Assembly (NCBI GenBank): GCA_013180625.2
Contig: SNVD02001311.1
Coordinates: forward strand, 1-64,000
Length of the DNA stretch: 64,000 bases
Direction of reading: 5' to 3'
From: Boswellia sacra
Taxonomy: Eukaryota > Streptophyta > Magnoliopsida > Sapindales > Burseraceae
Positions 33,604-44,991 of this stretch are shown in pieces (the stretch's first letter is position 1; each line of letters opens with the position of its first letter). The position numbers were made by a program, and so were the translations under genes. The notes under the pieces were generated by a model. It was not told where the DNA came from. It did no database searches and worked only from the letters and a program-made list of their open reading frames with translations.

Positions 33604-34884
33604 ACTGGTCTCAGACATGGCTCCATGAGGATTTTCCATGGGCCTTGCTGATAATACTATCGATCAAGCAAAATGCACAAAAAGCAAAAGCTCATAAGCT
33701 CTTTGGATTAGTTTTGGGTAAAATGAATTAGTGTATTAACCCTATATCTAGGGGGCGTTCGATTGGAGTAGAAGTTGGGGAAAAAGAGAATTTAATTACA
33801 CAATACAATTTCCTAAAACTCTGATAATTTAATTTCCTCTCTACGTTGGAAGGAAAGTTGATTTCCTTTCCTATTAAATTACTAAAATATTATTATACTC
33901 ACTTGTATAAAAACTAGTTGAATATGATTTACAGGTAGTTATGAAGGGAAAATAGTGATTTTCAATAGAAAAACAAAATGTATAGTAGAATACATCATAT
34001 TATCATATTGATGACCACATATTGTTACAACCTCTTGTCATTTGCTATAGGAGGGATAGAATGAATGGGGGACTTGACTTAGCACAAGCGTTAATGGTTA
34101 CGTGATCTCGTTCATGTGGACAGAAGGATGTTGATATCGGTCAATAAAATGCAATGAGTTCAGAAAATTCTAAACTGGACAGATTGATTAGAGAGAACTC
34201 TCTTAGTGAAAATAGCATTCAACCTCGTTCAAAAAGTACATGAAAGCAAGTTTGAATACCTGGAACATCCCTCCAAGTTAGGTGCAACTAGAATAACATA
34301 TTTCAATAAAAAATTATATGCATGTCAAACAAGGCATAATTATATATTGTCATGACAACAAAATCTTCTAGCCTAAAGTAGTCATTTAATGGCCAAAAAG
34401 CAACCATATGTATTAGCTGCCAACATCCAAAAGATAATAAAAAGAATTCTTAATTTTGTGGAAGATGTTGGGAAAGTAATAATAAAGATGCTTGAAAATT
34501 ACTCCTCTGCCTATCATTTGTTTCTTAATCAATGGTTGTTGTTTTTGCACAAAATGCACTGACGTAAAGGGCTGCACTATAAGAAAGTGGGGTTTATAAT
34601 ACGCCCATTTGTGGCGGTTTTTAAAAACCATCGTAAATAGATTCCACGCGAAAATTTTTGTTGCGGTTTTAAGAACCACCGTTTAAATTTAGTAAGAATC
34701 CCCCAAATCGATTTTGCCCTAACCGCGTCTTATATCGATACCCTCTCATCTCTCTCAACTCTTCTCTCAATTGAAACTCCTATTTCGCATCTCATTTTGT
34801 CTCTGTTGCTTGTAGATTATCAATCCTAGTTTCGCGTGCTTTAGAGAGCAAAAACTGAAAAATTAAGTCTAGGCACAAAGAGCT

Positions 34885-35109
34885 ATGTCTCCAAAAAAAT
34901 GGAACTTGCTTGTTGGAGTACACGGCAATCAAACTAGGCGCACACGACAACCCTCGCTCTCAAGTGGCTTTCACTACTCAAAATCTCTGCCTGATCATCC
35001 AAGGAGGCCACGAAACGACGCCGCTAGACTTGCTTTCGAACATTTCACCTCTTGTCTCCCTAACCATCCGTTCCCTTCTGTCCTATTAATCCTATTAGTG
35101 AGACTTTAA
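34885..35109 (+). other. Unassigned 74-codon frame in the CACTA 5' part
   Basis: Basic, Pro/Ser/Arg-rich frame beginning MSPKKWNLLVGVHGNQ. No family recognised. It follows a C/T-rich leader and could be a remnant of another captured exon or a chance frame. Confidence 0.15.
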
Positions 35110-35393
35110 ACGAAATGAATTAATCATTTCTTCTGTTGATTTTATGAGTTGTTTTATTGATTTTATTTTTTTTTGGGTTATTCGCATGTTTTAAGATTTG
35201 AGTTCATTTTCTCTTTGGTTGCTGAAAATGCAAGAAAATTTTATCTATTTAGTACTCTTGGTACATGAGAGTTTGCTTAAAAGAATTAGAATTGTTTGCA
35301 TAAGATTGTCACCAGTTGGAGCTCAAGAGTTGAGTCTTTTAAATGATTAATGTTAAGCTACGAGTTGTAGAATTGTGAGTATCTGATTTGTTC

Positions 35394-35398
<5 letters not shown>

Positions 35399-35448
<50 letters not shown>
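35399..35448. repeat. Compound microsatellite (CT)n(AT)n
   Basis: About 13 CT followed by 12 AT repeats, in the CACTA interior upstream of the MAP65 fragment. Confidence 0.95.
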
Positions 35449-36045
35449 TTTCATTTAAATGAGCGCTTCATGCGATTCTGCCTTTGCATGTTAGAGCTCA
35501 AATCATTTGTTAATTAGATCAGCAAAGCTAAATTGCACAGATCCTCTTCTTCCTTCTGCTTCCTTCTACATTAGGCGCATTTTAGCTCAACCCCACCTCC
35601 ACAACACAAACCCTAGTTACACTAATCACAACTTTTGAGCTTTTTCTCCTCTTTACTGGCAATCATTCAATTTTCTTCCTTTCCATCTTCTTTCTCTTGT
35701 TACTATTTTTGTTTTCTAATTTTATTTTTATTTTTCAAATTTGTTTTGAGGTTGTTAAACAAGGTTGTTGTTTTTGTTGCTATTGTTGGTGTTGGAGAGA
35801 GAGATAGAGTGTGTGTAGCTTTGATGTTCAGATTTGAAGAGTTTAAGTTTGTTCCAAACAATGTCTCTTGGTTTCTTGGATTCTCTTTGACTTTATGAGC
35901 CAAAAAGGAGAGAACCCATTTGCTTGTTTTGTAGTTTTTCTTCTTTATTTGACTTGTGTTGCTACTCAAGAAGTAACCAAGAAACGACTTCCAATTCTTT
36001 CTTAAAAAGTCTCACACTTGCTACATAGAGATAGAGAGAGGTCAA

Positions 36046-36414
36046 ATGGAAATGCTTGCGATTGGGAGTCCTGCTAGCAGTGTTCGTACAAGCACTAGCT
36101 GCAATGCTTTGCTCAGAGAACTCCAGGTCTTTTTTTTCTTCTTTTTTGCTTCTTTGCTATGGTAAAAAAAAAAAAAAAAACTTTCTTGGTAATGATTGGT
36201 TTCTGGGAAAGTTTATGGTGTGTTTGATATGTTTAAAGACAAAAGCTTTGAGTGTTTTTGAGTATTATTATTACGACTCTAGTCTAGTGTAGTCTAGTAT
36301 GAAATCAATAAGTGTCTCTTTTAGGTTCTCTTAACACAAGCAGAAACTGTTATATGTTTTACTTTATGTTAAAGAGTCTTTCAAAAGTCACCCACATGCT
36401 TCAGCTTAAAACTA

Positions 36415-36473
<59 letters not shown>

Positions 36474-39028
36474 TACATATATATATTTTAAAGATAGTTT
36501 GTGAAAATTAAGTGTTGTTTTGGGAATTGGCATTTCAATGCTTTTTGGTTCTGGTTTTGGTCTTTTTTTCATTTTTTTTCTTTTAGTGGGTTACTCAAAA
36601 TTTCAGGCTTTTCTGGGTTTTCTATGTTAAAAGATATATTGTTTATTTTTTCCTATAAATTTCACGGAGAGGCAGTATTTTTTCTTTAATTTCTATTTTG
36701 CCCCCCATAAAAAAAATAGTTTCCTCCCTGGATTTGGGTGATTAATGGTATGTAGTGGGTGGGTGAATGTTGAGGGTTTCTGTTGGACGTAATTGGTTAT
36801 TTCTGGTTTAGTTAGTTTTACACTTACGGATTTTTGTTCTCCTGTTGCCTGTTTTGGCTTCTAGGAAATGAATCCTCTGTTCAGCTTTCATGAATTCATC
36901 TATATTTTTATAGTATCTATACAAGGGAGGGTTCAGGTGAATCTTCAGGTTTTGGTTGTCTGTGGCTCCATCTATTTGGATTCTTGTTTTATTTACTTAT
37001 TTATTTTCTTTTTTGGACATTTGATTGTGAGAATGTGTACTGTAAAAGAGAAGAAAAAACACATCAAAATTTGATTTCTTTAACTTGTTTTGTTGTTTTA
37101 CTAGAAGCAGCAAATATGGAATGACATTGGTGAGAGTGAAGCAGAAAAAGATTGCATGCTAATGGAGTTGGAGAGGGAATGCTTAGAAGTTTACAGGAGA
37201 AAGGTTGATGAAGCTGCTAATACAAAGGCACGTCTTCATTAGACTATTGCAGCAAAGGAAGCTGAGCTTGCAACACTCATGGCTGCTCTTGGGGAACTTA
37301 ATATTCATTCACCAGTAAACTGAATTCCCTGCACCAAACCATTGGAGAGATTTCTATTATCAACATGAGTTATTCCTTAGTTGTGTTATGGTACTCCTCT
37401 TCATTTTCCATTTGGCATCCATGTATGTTAACTGGAAATGGACGGCTAAACTTGTGAAATTTTGTTGCCTCTGATCAACTAATTCATCATATGCTATATC
37501 ATTTAACCGTCACTGCATGTGGAGCATTCAAAAAGATTGGACTATTTAATATTTAAAGGGATGACTGGTAGGTGCAAACAGTGTTATACTTGCTTTGGGG
37601 ATTGGCTATAATATACTTAGATGCAATGGTCTATTTTGAGGTCTGAAAAACATGCCAAAATGAGAAAATTAATAAGGATGTATTAGCAGTATAATCAATT
37701 GCATGACAGAACTTGTTGATTTGGTGTCCATCTCATTTTAGGTTGCTTTGAAGAGTGATTTAATAAATTATATAGATAGATAAGTGAAAGTTGATGCATT
37801 TTTAACATGGTATCACTTGCTCGCATGATCATAATCATTAAATTTGCATATTCAGTTAGAGAAAAGGTCCACATCGCTAAAAGAAAAACTTGCTTCTGTT
37901 ACACCCCTGGTAGATGATTTGAGATTGAAGAAAGAATAACAAGTAAAGCAATTTGCTGACATAAGGGCACAAATTGATAAGATAAGTGGAGAGATTTCTG
38001 GGTATGACCATCTAAACAGTTCAATGATCAATTCTTTACCTCTGGAAGAAGAAGACTTATCACTGAGAAAGCTTACTGATTATCAAACATGTCTTCGAAC
38101 TCTTCAGAAGGAGAAGGTATGCATGTCATGATAAGAATCAAGAGTTGAAGTCTTTATCTGGATACTTGTAGTTTGATAAGATAAGAATTACAACTTATTA
38201 CGTATTTATCAATTTGTCTTTATCATTATTTGATTGGAAGGTATTAAATTCAATGATGTTGGGGAGTTATTATACATATACTGGGCACTGAATGCCAAAC
38301 CAAAAGTTTGAAAAAAAATGCATGAATACTTGAGATTTATGTCAACTTTGAACCTTAATGGAAGGGGTGATTTTGTGCAGTCACATAAAAAATAAACCTG
38401 GTAGTGAATGAATGGAATCTAAAATGCTTTATCAGCAAATTGGCAATGCTAACCTTTGTATGTCATAGATTTGTAAAGGCACTGTTGATTCTTTATTATA
38501 TCTAAAGTGTTTAATAATTTGTCCTCATGTCCTGATACAAGATATCTATCTATTTAGTGCCATGAGCTAATTTAACTTGACTTGATATTTTTTATATGTT
38601 TTGGTAATTTATGGACATAATTGCATTTTGCAGGCTGAGCGCTTGAATAAGGTTTTGGAATATGTGAATGAGGAACATTCTCTTTGTGGTGTGCTTGGGT
38701 TGGGTTTTGTCCAGATTGTGAGTGATGTGCATCCCAGCTTACAAGGAACTAGCATGGAGCATTCCACAAACATCAGTGATAGCACATTAGAAGGCTTAGA
38801 ATAGGCTATTGCCAGATTGAAAACAGAAAGAAAAATTAGAATACAGAAGGTAAAGTAAATATACTACAGTTATTTGTGCTGTTGCTAGTAAATATACTAC
38901 TTCTCCATTTATTTGTGCTGTTGCTATTTGAAGTAAAACTTTGCCGTTGAATGCAGCTGAAAACTATTGTTGAAGACCTGTATTTACTTACTTTTACAGT
39001 TAAAAATGTAGTTTCAGTTGACTCATAT
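36046..39028 (+). pseudogene. Captured MAP65 (PRC1/Ase1 family) gene fragment, introns kept
   Basis: MAP65 proteins cross-link antiparallel microtubules. Exons with GT-AG borders: 1, 36046-36126 (MEMLAIGSPASSVRTSTSCN then ALLRELQ); 2, 37111-37314 (QIWNDIGESEAEKDCMLMEL, CLEVYRRKVDEAANTKARLH); 3, 37856-38116 (SLKEKLASVTPLVDDLRLKK ... DLSLRKLTDYQ); 4, 38634-38849 (RLNKVLEYVNEEHSLCGVLG ... VSDVHPSLQG); 5, from 38957 (LKTIVEDLYLL), then truncated. This is the N-terminal part, closest in my memory to the MAP65-6/-7 type. In-frame stops: TAG 37240-37242, TAA 37937-37939, TAG 38802-38804. Retained introns show capture of genomic DNA, not of an mRNA copy. Confidence 0.85.
36418..36486. repeat. AT/AC microsatellite
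   Basis: About 22 AT repeats, then ACACACAT and AT-rich words. It lies in intron 1 of the captured MAP65 fragment. Confidence 0.95.
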
Positions 39029-39560
39029 TTTTAACTTATGTTTCATATTTTTTTTTATAAATAGGTCCCATATGCTTCAAGTGGACATCATACTCGTTTC
39101 CAATATGATAGTCATGGAACAAACAACCTCACAGATCGTGATTCAAACCACGAGAACGAATAGGTATACAAATGAAATTAAACAATTTGTTTTAAAATAC
39201 ATAATGTTACTTAATGATTAAAATCTTGGTTACAAATTTATTCTTGCAGGTTGTGTGCCAAGTTTTACGGCTTACTTATCAGATGATTGAGTTATATAGA
39301 GGTTGTTGAACTATGTAATTGAGATATTGTTTAACTATTTGATTATATGATGTTGAACTGTGTGGATGATGATTGAGTTATGTTTGGTTTATTTAGGTTA
39401 TGGTTAAACTATTTATGTGACATATCTAGGTATTTGATTTGATTTCATTACATTCATCGAATGATTGAAGAAACATATCAAAATACTTTTTTAAATAGGT
39501 TACTTAATCTTTAGACAGTAAATAATAATAAACAGCAAAGGAATTAACAAAAAAAAACAC
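39029..39560. other. CACTA interior after the MAP65 fragment
   Basis: 39062-39170 contains a short frame (RSHMLQVDIILV) flanked by splice-like borders, of unknown origin. 39280-39420 ('ttgttgaactatg', 'gattgagttatg') is the sort of AT-rich 3' end seen in plant CACTA transcripts. No transposase domain. Confidence 0.35.
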
Positions 39561-39955
39561 CCTTTTACGGCGGTTTCCTGATCGTCGCAAAAAATTAGGG
39601 CAACTATTTGCGTCGTTTGTGTTACAAATATTTGCAACGGTTCTTACAACTTTTTACGGAGGTTTCGTGGGACTTATTTATGACAGTTTTCATACTTTTT
39701 ACGGCGTAAAAAGAATATTATATAGCGGTTTAAAACCGCCGCAAAAAGGTGCAGTATATGCCAATTGTGTTTTGTCGTCCGTTTTTACGTTGAACATCAA
39801 AACCGTCGTAAAAACCTTTTTACGGCAGATAAAAATCGCCGTTAAAGCTTTTACTGCTGTTTCTTTTACGACAATCGCGAACCATCATAGAACCGCTGTA
39901 AAAGGGCTTTTGCGACAGTTTTTGCCTGCCGTAAAAGGTCCTCCATGTTGTAGTG
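39561..39955. repeat. CACTA subterminal repeats, right end
   Basis: Many copies, in both orientations, of a word close to tttttacggcggttt (for example at 39565, 39650, 39695, 39730, 39790 and 39820). The left end has a few (34610, 34660). Such motifs bind the subterminal-binding protein in En/Spm elements. Confidence 0.8.
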
Positions 39956-40027
39956 CTAGTGTTGTGGGTTGTCCAACTATTCATAGCAATAGCTGATGTT
40001 CCTCATCATTCTCCTCCACTTGGAAAG

Positions 40028-41444
40028 AGCTCATCCTCGAGTGACCATAATGGTCACTTTCAAGGTGATAGGTGGAGATATCTGCTACGTTGAATATATT
40101 AGAAATGCCCATGTCAACTGGAAGGTCTATCACATAGGCATTGTCATTGATCTTCTTCTAAACTTTAAAAGGACCATAACGCGTCTACCTTAGTTTACCA
40201 TGAATTCCCACGAGTAGCCTCTCCTTGCATAAATACACCATCACTTGATCTCCCACCTCAAATGCTTTGTGCTTTCTATGCTTCTCAGTCGTTGCCTTGA
40301 ATATGATGCAAGTGGAATTGGCATAGAGGCTGTTCTTTCTCAAGAGAGGAGTCCTATTGCATTCTTTTGTGAGAAATGGAGTGATGTAAGACAAAAATGG
40401 TCAACATATCAATAAGAGCTATATACGGTGTATCGTGTTCGTGTTCTTAAAACGTGCAAAGCATATCTTTTACCTAAAGAGTTCATTGTTGCACTTCATG
40501 GAAAACCTTTGTATCATTATCCGCTAAAGCAAATGCAACTGCGCTAGAACATGCATTAGAAGGTAATTGGACAAGATCCATAACATGTCTAGGAATTTTA
40601 GTATAAACAATAGAGAAAGTACTCTTTCTGGTTAAGCAGTTGATTGAATTATTGTATGCAAATTTAGCTTGTGCTAAAGCAAAGTCCCATTGCCCTTTCT
40701 TGTTGCCATAAATGCATCTAACCAAATTACCCAAAGAATGGTTCATAACTTTTGTTTGCTTACCAGTTTGGGAATGTGCGGTAAGAAAACTTCAATTCAG
40801 TCTCAAACCTCTTCCATAAAGTTAACTAAAAAGGGGTTAAGAACTTGCTTCCCTATCCAAAGTGATTAAAAGAGGTACACCATGCAAACAAACAACTTTT
40901 CTAAAGAACAATTTGGCAACATGATGAGCATCTGTTGTTTTGCGACATGAAATGAAATGTGACATCTTAGAAAAGCGATCAACCATGACAAAGACAACAT
41001 CACTTCCCCTTTGAATTCTTGGCAAGCCGAGTACGAAATCCATAGAAATGTCATCCCAAGGTGCACTAGGAATAGATAAAGGCATGTACGAACCTATGTC
41101 TTGTAACAAACCGGGCACCTTTGCACAAACTTTCCTGCATCTCTCTTTAATTGTGGCTAATAATAATGTTCCCCCAAACCAGTTATAGTCTTGTCTCGAA
41201 CCACATGACCACTCAAATCACTAGAATGCATCTTCCTTAGCAACTTGTCATGTAGAGAACTCCTTGGAATGCATAATTTGCTCCCTTTGAACAAATAACC
41301 ATCTTGGACTAAAAATTCACCTAAGGGTTGTTTCAACATGTATTTAGCCCAAACTTCACCAAAACCTTCATCATTCTCATATAACTCCTTGAGTTGTTCA
41401 AAACCTGAAAACTTTAGTAGAAATTGTAATAATAAGAGTTGCAT
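40028..41444 (-). pseudogene. Gypsy integrase remnant with an inverted patch
   Basis: Minus-strand order: zinc-binding side [17 protein letters not shown] (41157-41444); core [20 protein letters not shown] then [14 protein letters not shown] (40837-41118) with the first Asp; then WDFALAQAKFAYNNSIN (40483-40746); then a 195-bp piece of foreign orientation (40296-40490); then HRKHKAFEVGDQVMVYLCKE and [20 protein letters not shown] down to about 40040. The middle catalytic residues lie in the broken segment 40746-40840. Inactive. Confidence 0.8.
40296..40490 (+). repeat. 195-bp inverted copy of the element's own RNase H segment
   Basis: The plus strand here reads [20 protein letters not shown], the RNase H of the same element, while all other coding is on the minus strand. 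It is the reverse complement of 41596-41790 with no gaps and 9 mismatches by my count. It replaces a short part of the integrase between KVFHE and KHRKHK. A hairpin with 195-bp arms and about 1.1-kb loop results. Confidence 0.85.
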
Positions 41445-41526
41445 AATGGCTTAAAGTTTCCACTACTCGGTTAGTGATTTCGGATTTATGGATAATAAAA
41501 TAATTAAACCGCTCAAGGTAAACTAC

Positions 41527-42670
41527 CTACCTTGACAATACATGATCAATGTGTTTCTGCCCACGGAAGTGTTTGAGAGATTGATGGTCATAATAAACAA
41601 TGAACTCTTTAGGTAAAAGATATGCTTCGCACGTTTTAAGAACATGAACAGGATACACCGTATATAGCTCTTGTTGATATGTTGACCATTTCTCTCTTAC
41701 ATCACTCCATTTCTCATAAAAGAATGCAATAGGACTCCTCTCTTGGGAAAGAACAGCCTCCATGCCAATTCCACTTGCATCATATTCAAGCTCAAATGTT
41801 TTTGCAAGATCGGGCAAAGATAGAATAGGTGCCGTAGACAACTTCTCCTTTATTAATTCAAAGCTATGATTTGCATCTTCTCGCCATAGAAATCTGCCCT
41901 TCTTTAAACAATTGGTGATAGGTGCTATAATGGTGCTGAAATTTCTTATAAACCTCCGATAAAAAGTTGCTAAGCTATGGAAACTCCTTACGTCAATTAT
42001 GGTTTTAGGTGTTGGCCATTCTCGAATAGCTTTCACCTTCTCCTCATCCACATGAATGCCTTCACTACTCACAGCAAATCCTAGAAACATTAATCTATTT
42101 GTTAAAAATACTCATTTCTTTAAGTTTACAAACAACTCGTTCTTTCTTAACATAACCAAAACTTGTTTAATATGCTCAGGGTGCTCCTTTACATTTACAT
42201 TCTTGTTATAGACCAAAATATCATCAAAATACAAAACAACAAAGTAGAACATAAAAGGTTTAAGTACCTAGTCTATTAGGCCCATTAATGTACTCGGTGT
42301 ATTAGACAACTCGAATGGCATGACTAGCCACTCGTAGAGCCTGTCCTTTATTTTGAAAGCTGTTTTCCATTGATCTCCCACACTAATTCTGATTTGATGA
42401 TACCACTCCACAAATCTATCTTTGTGAATACTTTGGCACCATTTAATTGATCAAGCAAGTCATTGAGTCTAGGGATTAGAAATCGGTACCTTACGGTTAT
42501 TTTGTTAATGGCGTGGCTGTCCACACACATCTACCAACTCCTATCCTTCTTAGGAGTAAGTAAGTCAGGTATGACGCAAGGACTAATGCTCTCTTGTATG
42601 TGCCCCTTTTGTAACAGCTCCTCTACTTTATCCCTCAAGATTTCATGCTCTTTTGTACTCATAGGATAAT
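41527..42670 (-). pseudogene. Gypsy reverse transcriptase and RNase H remnant
   Basis: RT: EEQ-type start [15 protein letters not shown] near 42560, then [20 protein letters not shown] (42348-42530), the catalytic box YFDD intact at 42220-42231, then [18 protein letters not shown] and [19 protein letters not shown]. RNase [21 protein letters not shown]. The last 187 codons (41527-42090) are one open frame, but stops and shifts at 42091-42347 break the RT palm. Confidence 0.85.
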
Positions 42671-44413
42671 GTGGTAGATTTGGTAAGCTAGCTCTAGGAA
42701 TAAAATCAATGCGATGTTGAATGTCTCACATTAGTGGCAATTGTGTTGGTTCTACCATTACGTCTTCAAATTCTATCAATAAGCTTTGAACTTCCTTTGG
42801 TATGGGCTGTATGGGTTGCTTCTCTCCCTTAACAATTAGGAAGGTACAAGTTTTGACATTTTCCATGGAAAGCAATGTTTTCTCCTCAACTTTAGGCGCG
42901 ACATTCCATTGTTGAGTTAGAATTACAACTGTCTACTTGCGATCTGAAGTAAAGGAATGGGTCTTATCCCTTCCTTTGTGAGTTGCATCAACATCAAATT
43001 ACCACGGCCAACCTTTTAGTACATAGGATGCATCCATTTCCAAGACATCACAAATAACTTCAGATTTGTAAGTTTTCCCTAAAGACAAAGGCAAATAACA
43101 TTGTTCTATAATTTTCATGCTAGGTCCCTTCTTTATCCCACTAATGCTATATGGGGCTGGATGTGGTTTGTGTTTTAAGCTTAAGATGCTCAACTAAGCT
43201 TTTTGAAACCAGGTTCTTACAACTATAACTATCAATCACAAGTTTACATACTTTTTTAGGACCACTAAACATTTATCTTCAAAGATGTGCTTATGTTGCG
43301 ATTCTTCAAGTTTTATTGGAGTGTATAACGACCTCTTCACAACATATACCACCTCTTCACCATCTTCTTTCCCTGCCTCTTCCTTATAATAGTCTTCCTC
43401 ACATTCAACTTGAGTCACATTGGCAAATTTGCACCTAGGAAAATCACTAGACTTGTGTCCTATCCCATTGCACTTGAAACAACACATTCCCTTTGCTGTT
43501 TCTTACTTTTCGTTTCCTTTTAGTTTGAGTCTTTTAGTTTCAACCTCTTTACCCCTTAATTCTACTACCTTGCTTTCAGTTTTATTCAATGAAGCCTTGT
43601 TACTAGCTTAACTCACTGGTTCATCTTACTTCTTGGTACCGTCCTAGATTGCATGAGGCGTTATGCCCTTAATGCTAAATTATGTGCTTGATCAATTAAC
43701 CAAATACTTTGCATGGCTAAACGATCTTGAATACCATAATTTAGGCCATTAATATAACGTGCAACTTGTTGATCTTCATTCTTATTCAAATTATACCTAG
43801 CTTGCAATCATAAAAATTCTTTTGTATAAGAAGAAACAGAACATGTACCTTGATACCAATTTTGAAATTATTCAAAAATGTTTGTTCATAATCCAAGGGC
43901 AGGAAATGACCCTTTAAAAGTGCATTCATTTAAAACCAACTCTTAAAAAGAGGCTGCCCCCTTGATCTCAATTACTGTTGTGGGCATTACCACCATGCAT
44001 CCGTACCTCCACACAACTTGTAGGCTACAAAGTCAATCTTACATTCTAGTTCAATCTTCATAATATCAAAAAAAGGCTCTACTTCATATATCCAATCAAG
44101 AAATTACTCAATATTGACCACTCTATTAAAAGAAGGAAGATCAGCCTTCGTTTTGTAGGAATCACTTTGCTGGTTCATACTTCGTAGTTCATACTCTTGG
44201 CTTAAAACCTTCATCTAATTCCTCTTTGTTTTAACTTCCTAGATTATTATTCAGAGGAGTAACATTTTCCCCTTATGGATTCTGTCTTCTCCTTCCATTG
44301 GTTTACAAACCTTTAACAAGTTCAATCAATAACTCAATGCTTTTAGCCATCTCTTTTACACACTGCTCCATTCTTGTATGACGATCTTCATTGCCTTTAC
44401 TAGGCCTAGCCAT
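42671..44413 (-). pseudogene. Gypsy gag and protease remnant
   Basis: Gag would start at ATG 44413-44411 (MARPSKGNEDRHTRMEQCVK), 11 bp inside the primer-binding site. A CCHC knuckle CFKCNGIGHKSSDFPRC lies at 43436-43487, with Cys-3 replaced by Phe in the HxxxxC position. The protease part contains CYLPLSLGKTYKSEVICDVL and WPW near 42999-43100. Stops throughout 43490-44380. Confidence 0.75.
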
Positions 44414-44424
44414 CTCAAGACTAA

Positions 44425-44436
44425 GCTCTGATACCA
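44425..44436 (-). other. Gypsy primer-binding site
   Basis: On the minus strand TGGTATCAGAGC begins two bases inside the right (5') LTR, complementary to initiator tRNA-Met. Confidence 0.9.
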
Positions 44437-44438
44437 CT

Positions 44439-44991
44439 TGATGCAGCACAAGCGTTGATGGTTACGTGATCTCATTCACAATGATGGAAGGATATTGATA
44501 TCGTTGAACAAAACATGATAAGTTCAGAAAATTCTAAACTGGACAGATTGGTTACAGAGAACTCTCTTAATGAAAATGACATTCAACCTTCTTCAAAAGT
44601 AACTGAAAGCAATTTTAAATACCCGAAACATCTTTCTAGGTTAGGTGTAACCAAAATAAAATATTTGAATAGAAAATTATATGCTAGTCAAACAAGGCAT
44701 AATTATATATTGTCATGATAACAAAATCTTCCAGACTAAAGTAGCCATTTAATGCCCAAAAAGCAACCATGTGCATTAGCGGCCAATATCCTAAAGATAA
44801 TTAAAATAATTCCTAATTTTGTGGAAGATGTTGGGAAAGTAATGATGAAGATGTTTGGAAATTACTCCTCTACCTATCATTTGTTTCTTAATCAATGGGC
44901 TACTATATTTGCACAAAATGGGCTAGTGTAATGGGCTGGTATTATGGGTTGTCCAAATCCATTCATAGCAATGGACTGATGTTCCCTATCA
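44439..44991 (-). repeat. Right (5') LTR of the gypsy element
   Basis: 553 bp, TGATGCAGCAC ... CCCTATCA on the plus strand. Uninterrupted, it shows what the left LTR looked like before the CACTA insertion. Confidence 0.9.

Larger units (their letters stand above)
28061..33725. repeat. Left arm of the palindromic unit, copy 1 (split by the solo LTR)
   Basis: 28061-29200 plus 33609-33725 (about 1.25 kb in total) is the reverse complement of 54080-55325, from 'tattctctaacta' at the outer end to 'aaagctcataagctc' at the inner end. The same sequence in direct orientation forms the left arm of copy 2 (56790-58095). Arms are diverged but alignable over their whole length. Confidence 0.8.
34575..39955 (+). 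mobile_element. CACTA (En/Spm) transposon carrying a MAP65 gene fragment
   Basis: 5381 bp. The left end is CACTATAAGAAAG; the right end, inverted, is CACTACAACATGG. The 3-bp flanks are ctg (34572-34574) and cta (39956-39958), a site duplication with one change. It sits in the LTR of the gypsy element, whose other LTR shows the unbroken sequence near 44935-44955. Subterminal DNA at both ends carries many 'acggcggttt'-like words. I find no transposase, so it would be non-autonomous; most of the interior is a captured host gene. Confidence 0.9.
34075..40008 (-). repeat. Left (3') LTR of the gypsy element, split by CACTA
   Basis: 500 bp before and 53 bp after the CACTA insertion add to 553 bp, exactly the length of the other LTR. 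Internal to it (40009-40023) the minus strand reads a purine-rich gtggaggagaa, the polypurine tract. Confidence 0.9.
34075..44991 (-). mobile_element. Ty3/gypsy chromovirus-like retrotransposon, interrupted by CACTA
   Basis: Two 553-bp LTRs: 34075-34574 plus 39956-40008 on the left, 44439-44991 on the right. Flanking pentamers are ggact (34070-34074) and ggacc (44992-44996), a site duplication with one change. Copy 2 of the unit has the empty site ggatt at 58491-58495. Without the CACTA the element is about 5.5 kb. Gag, protease, RT, RNase H and integrase run on the minus strand with many stops. Sequence style resembles the Reina-type chromoviruses; no chromodomain is clear. Confidence 0.9.

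Noticed and set aside
39619..39996. 125-codon frame at the CACTA right end
   Set aside because: It runs through the subterminal repeats and out into the gypsy LTR; the apparent repeats in the protein come from the acggcggttt words.
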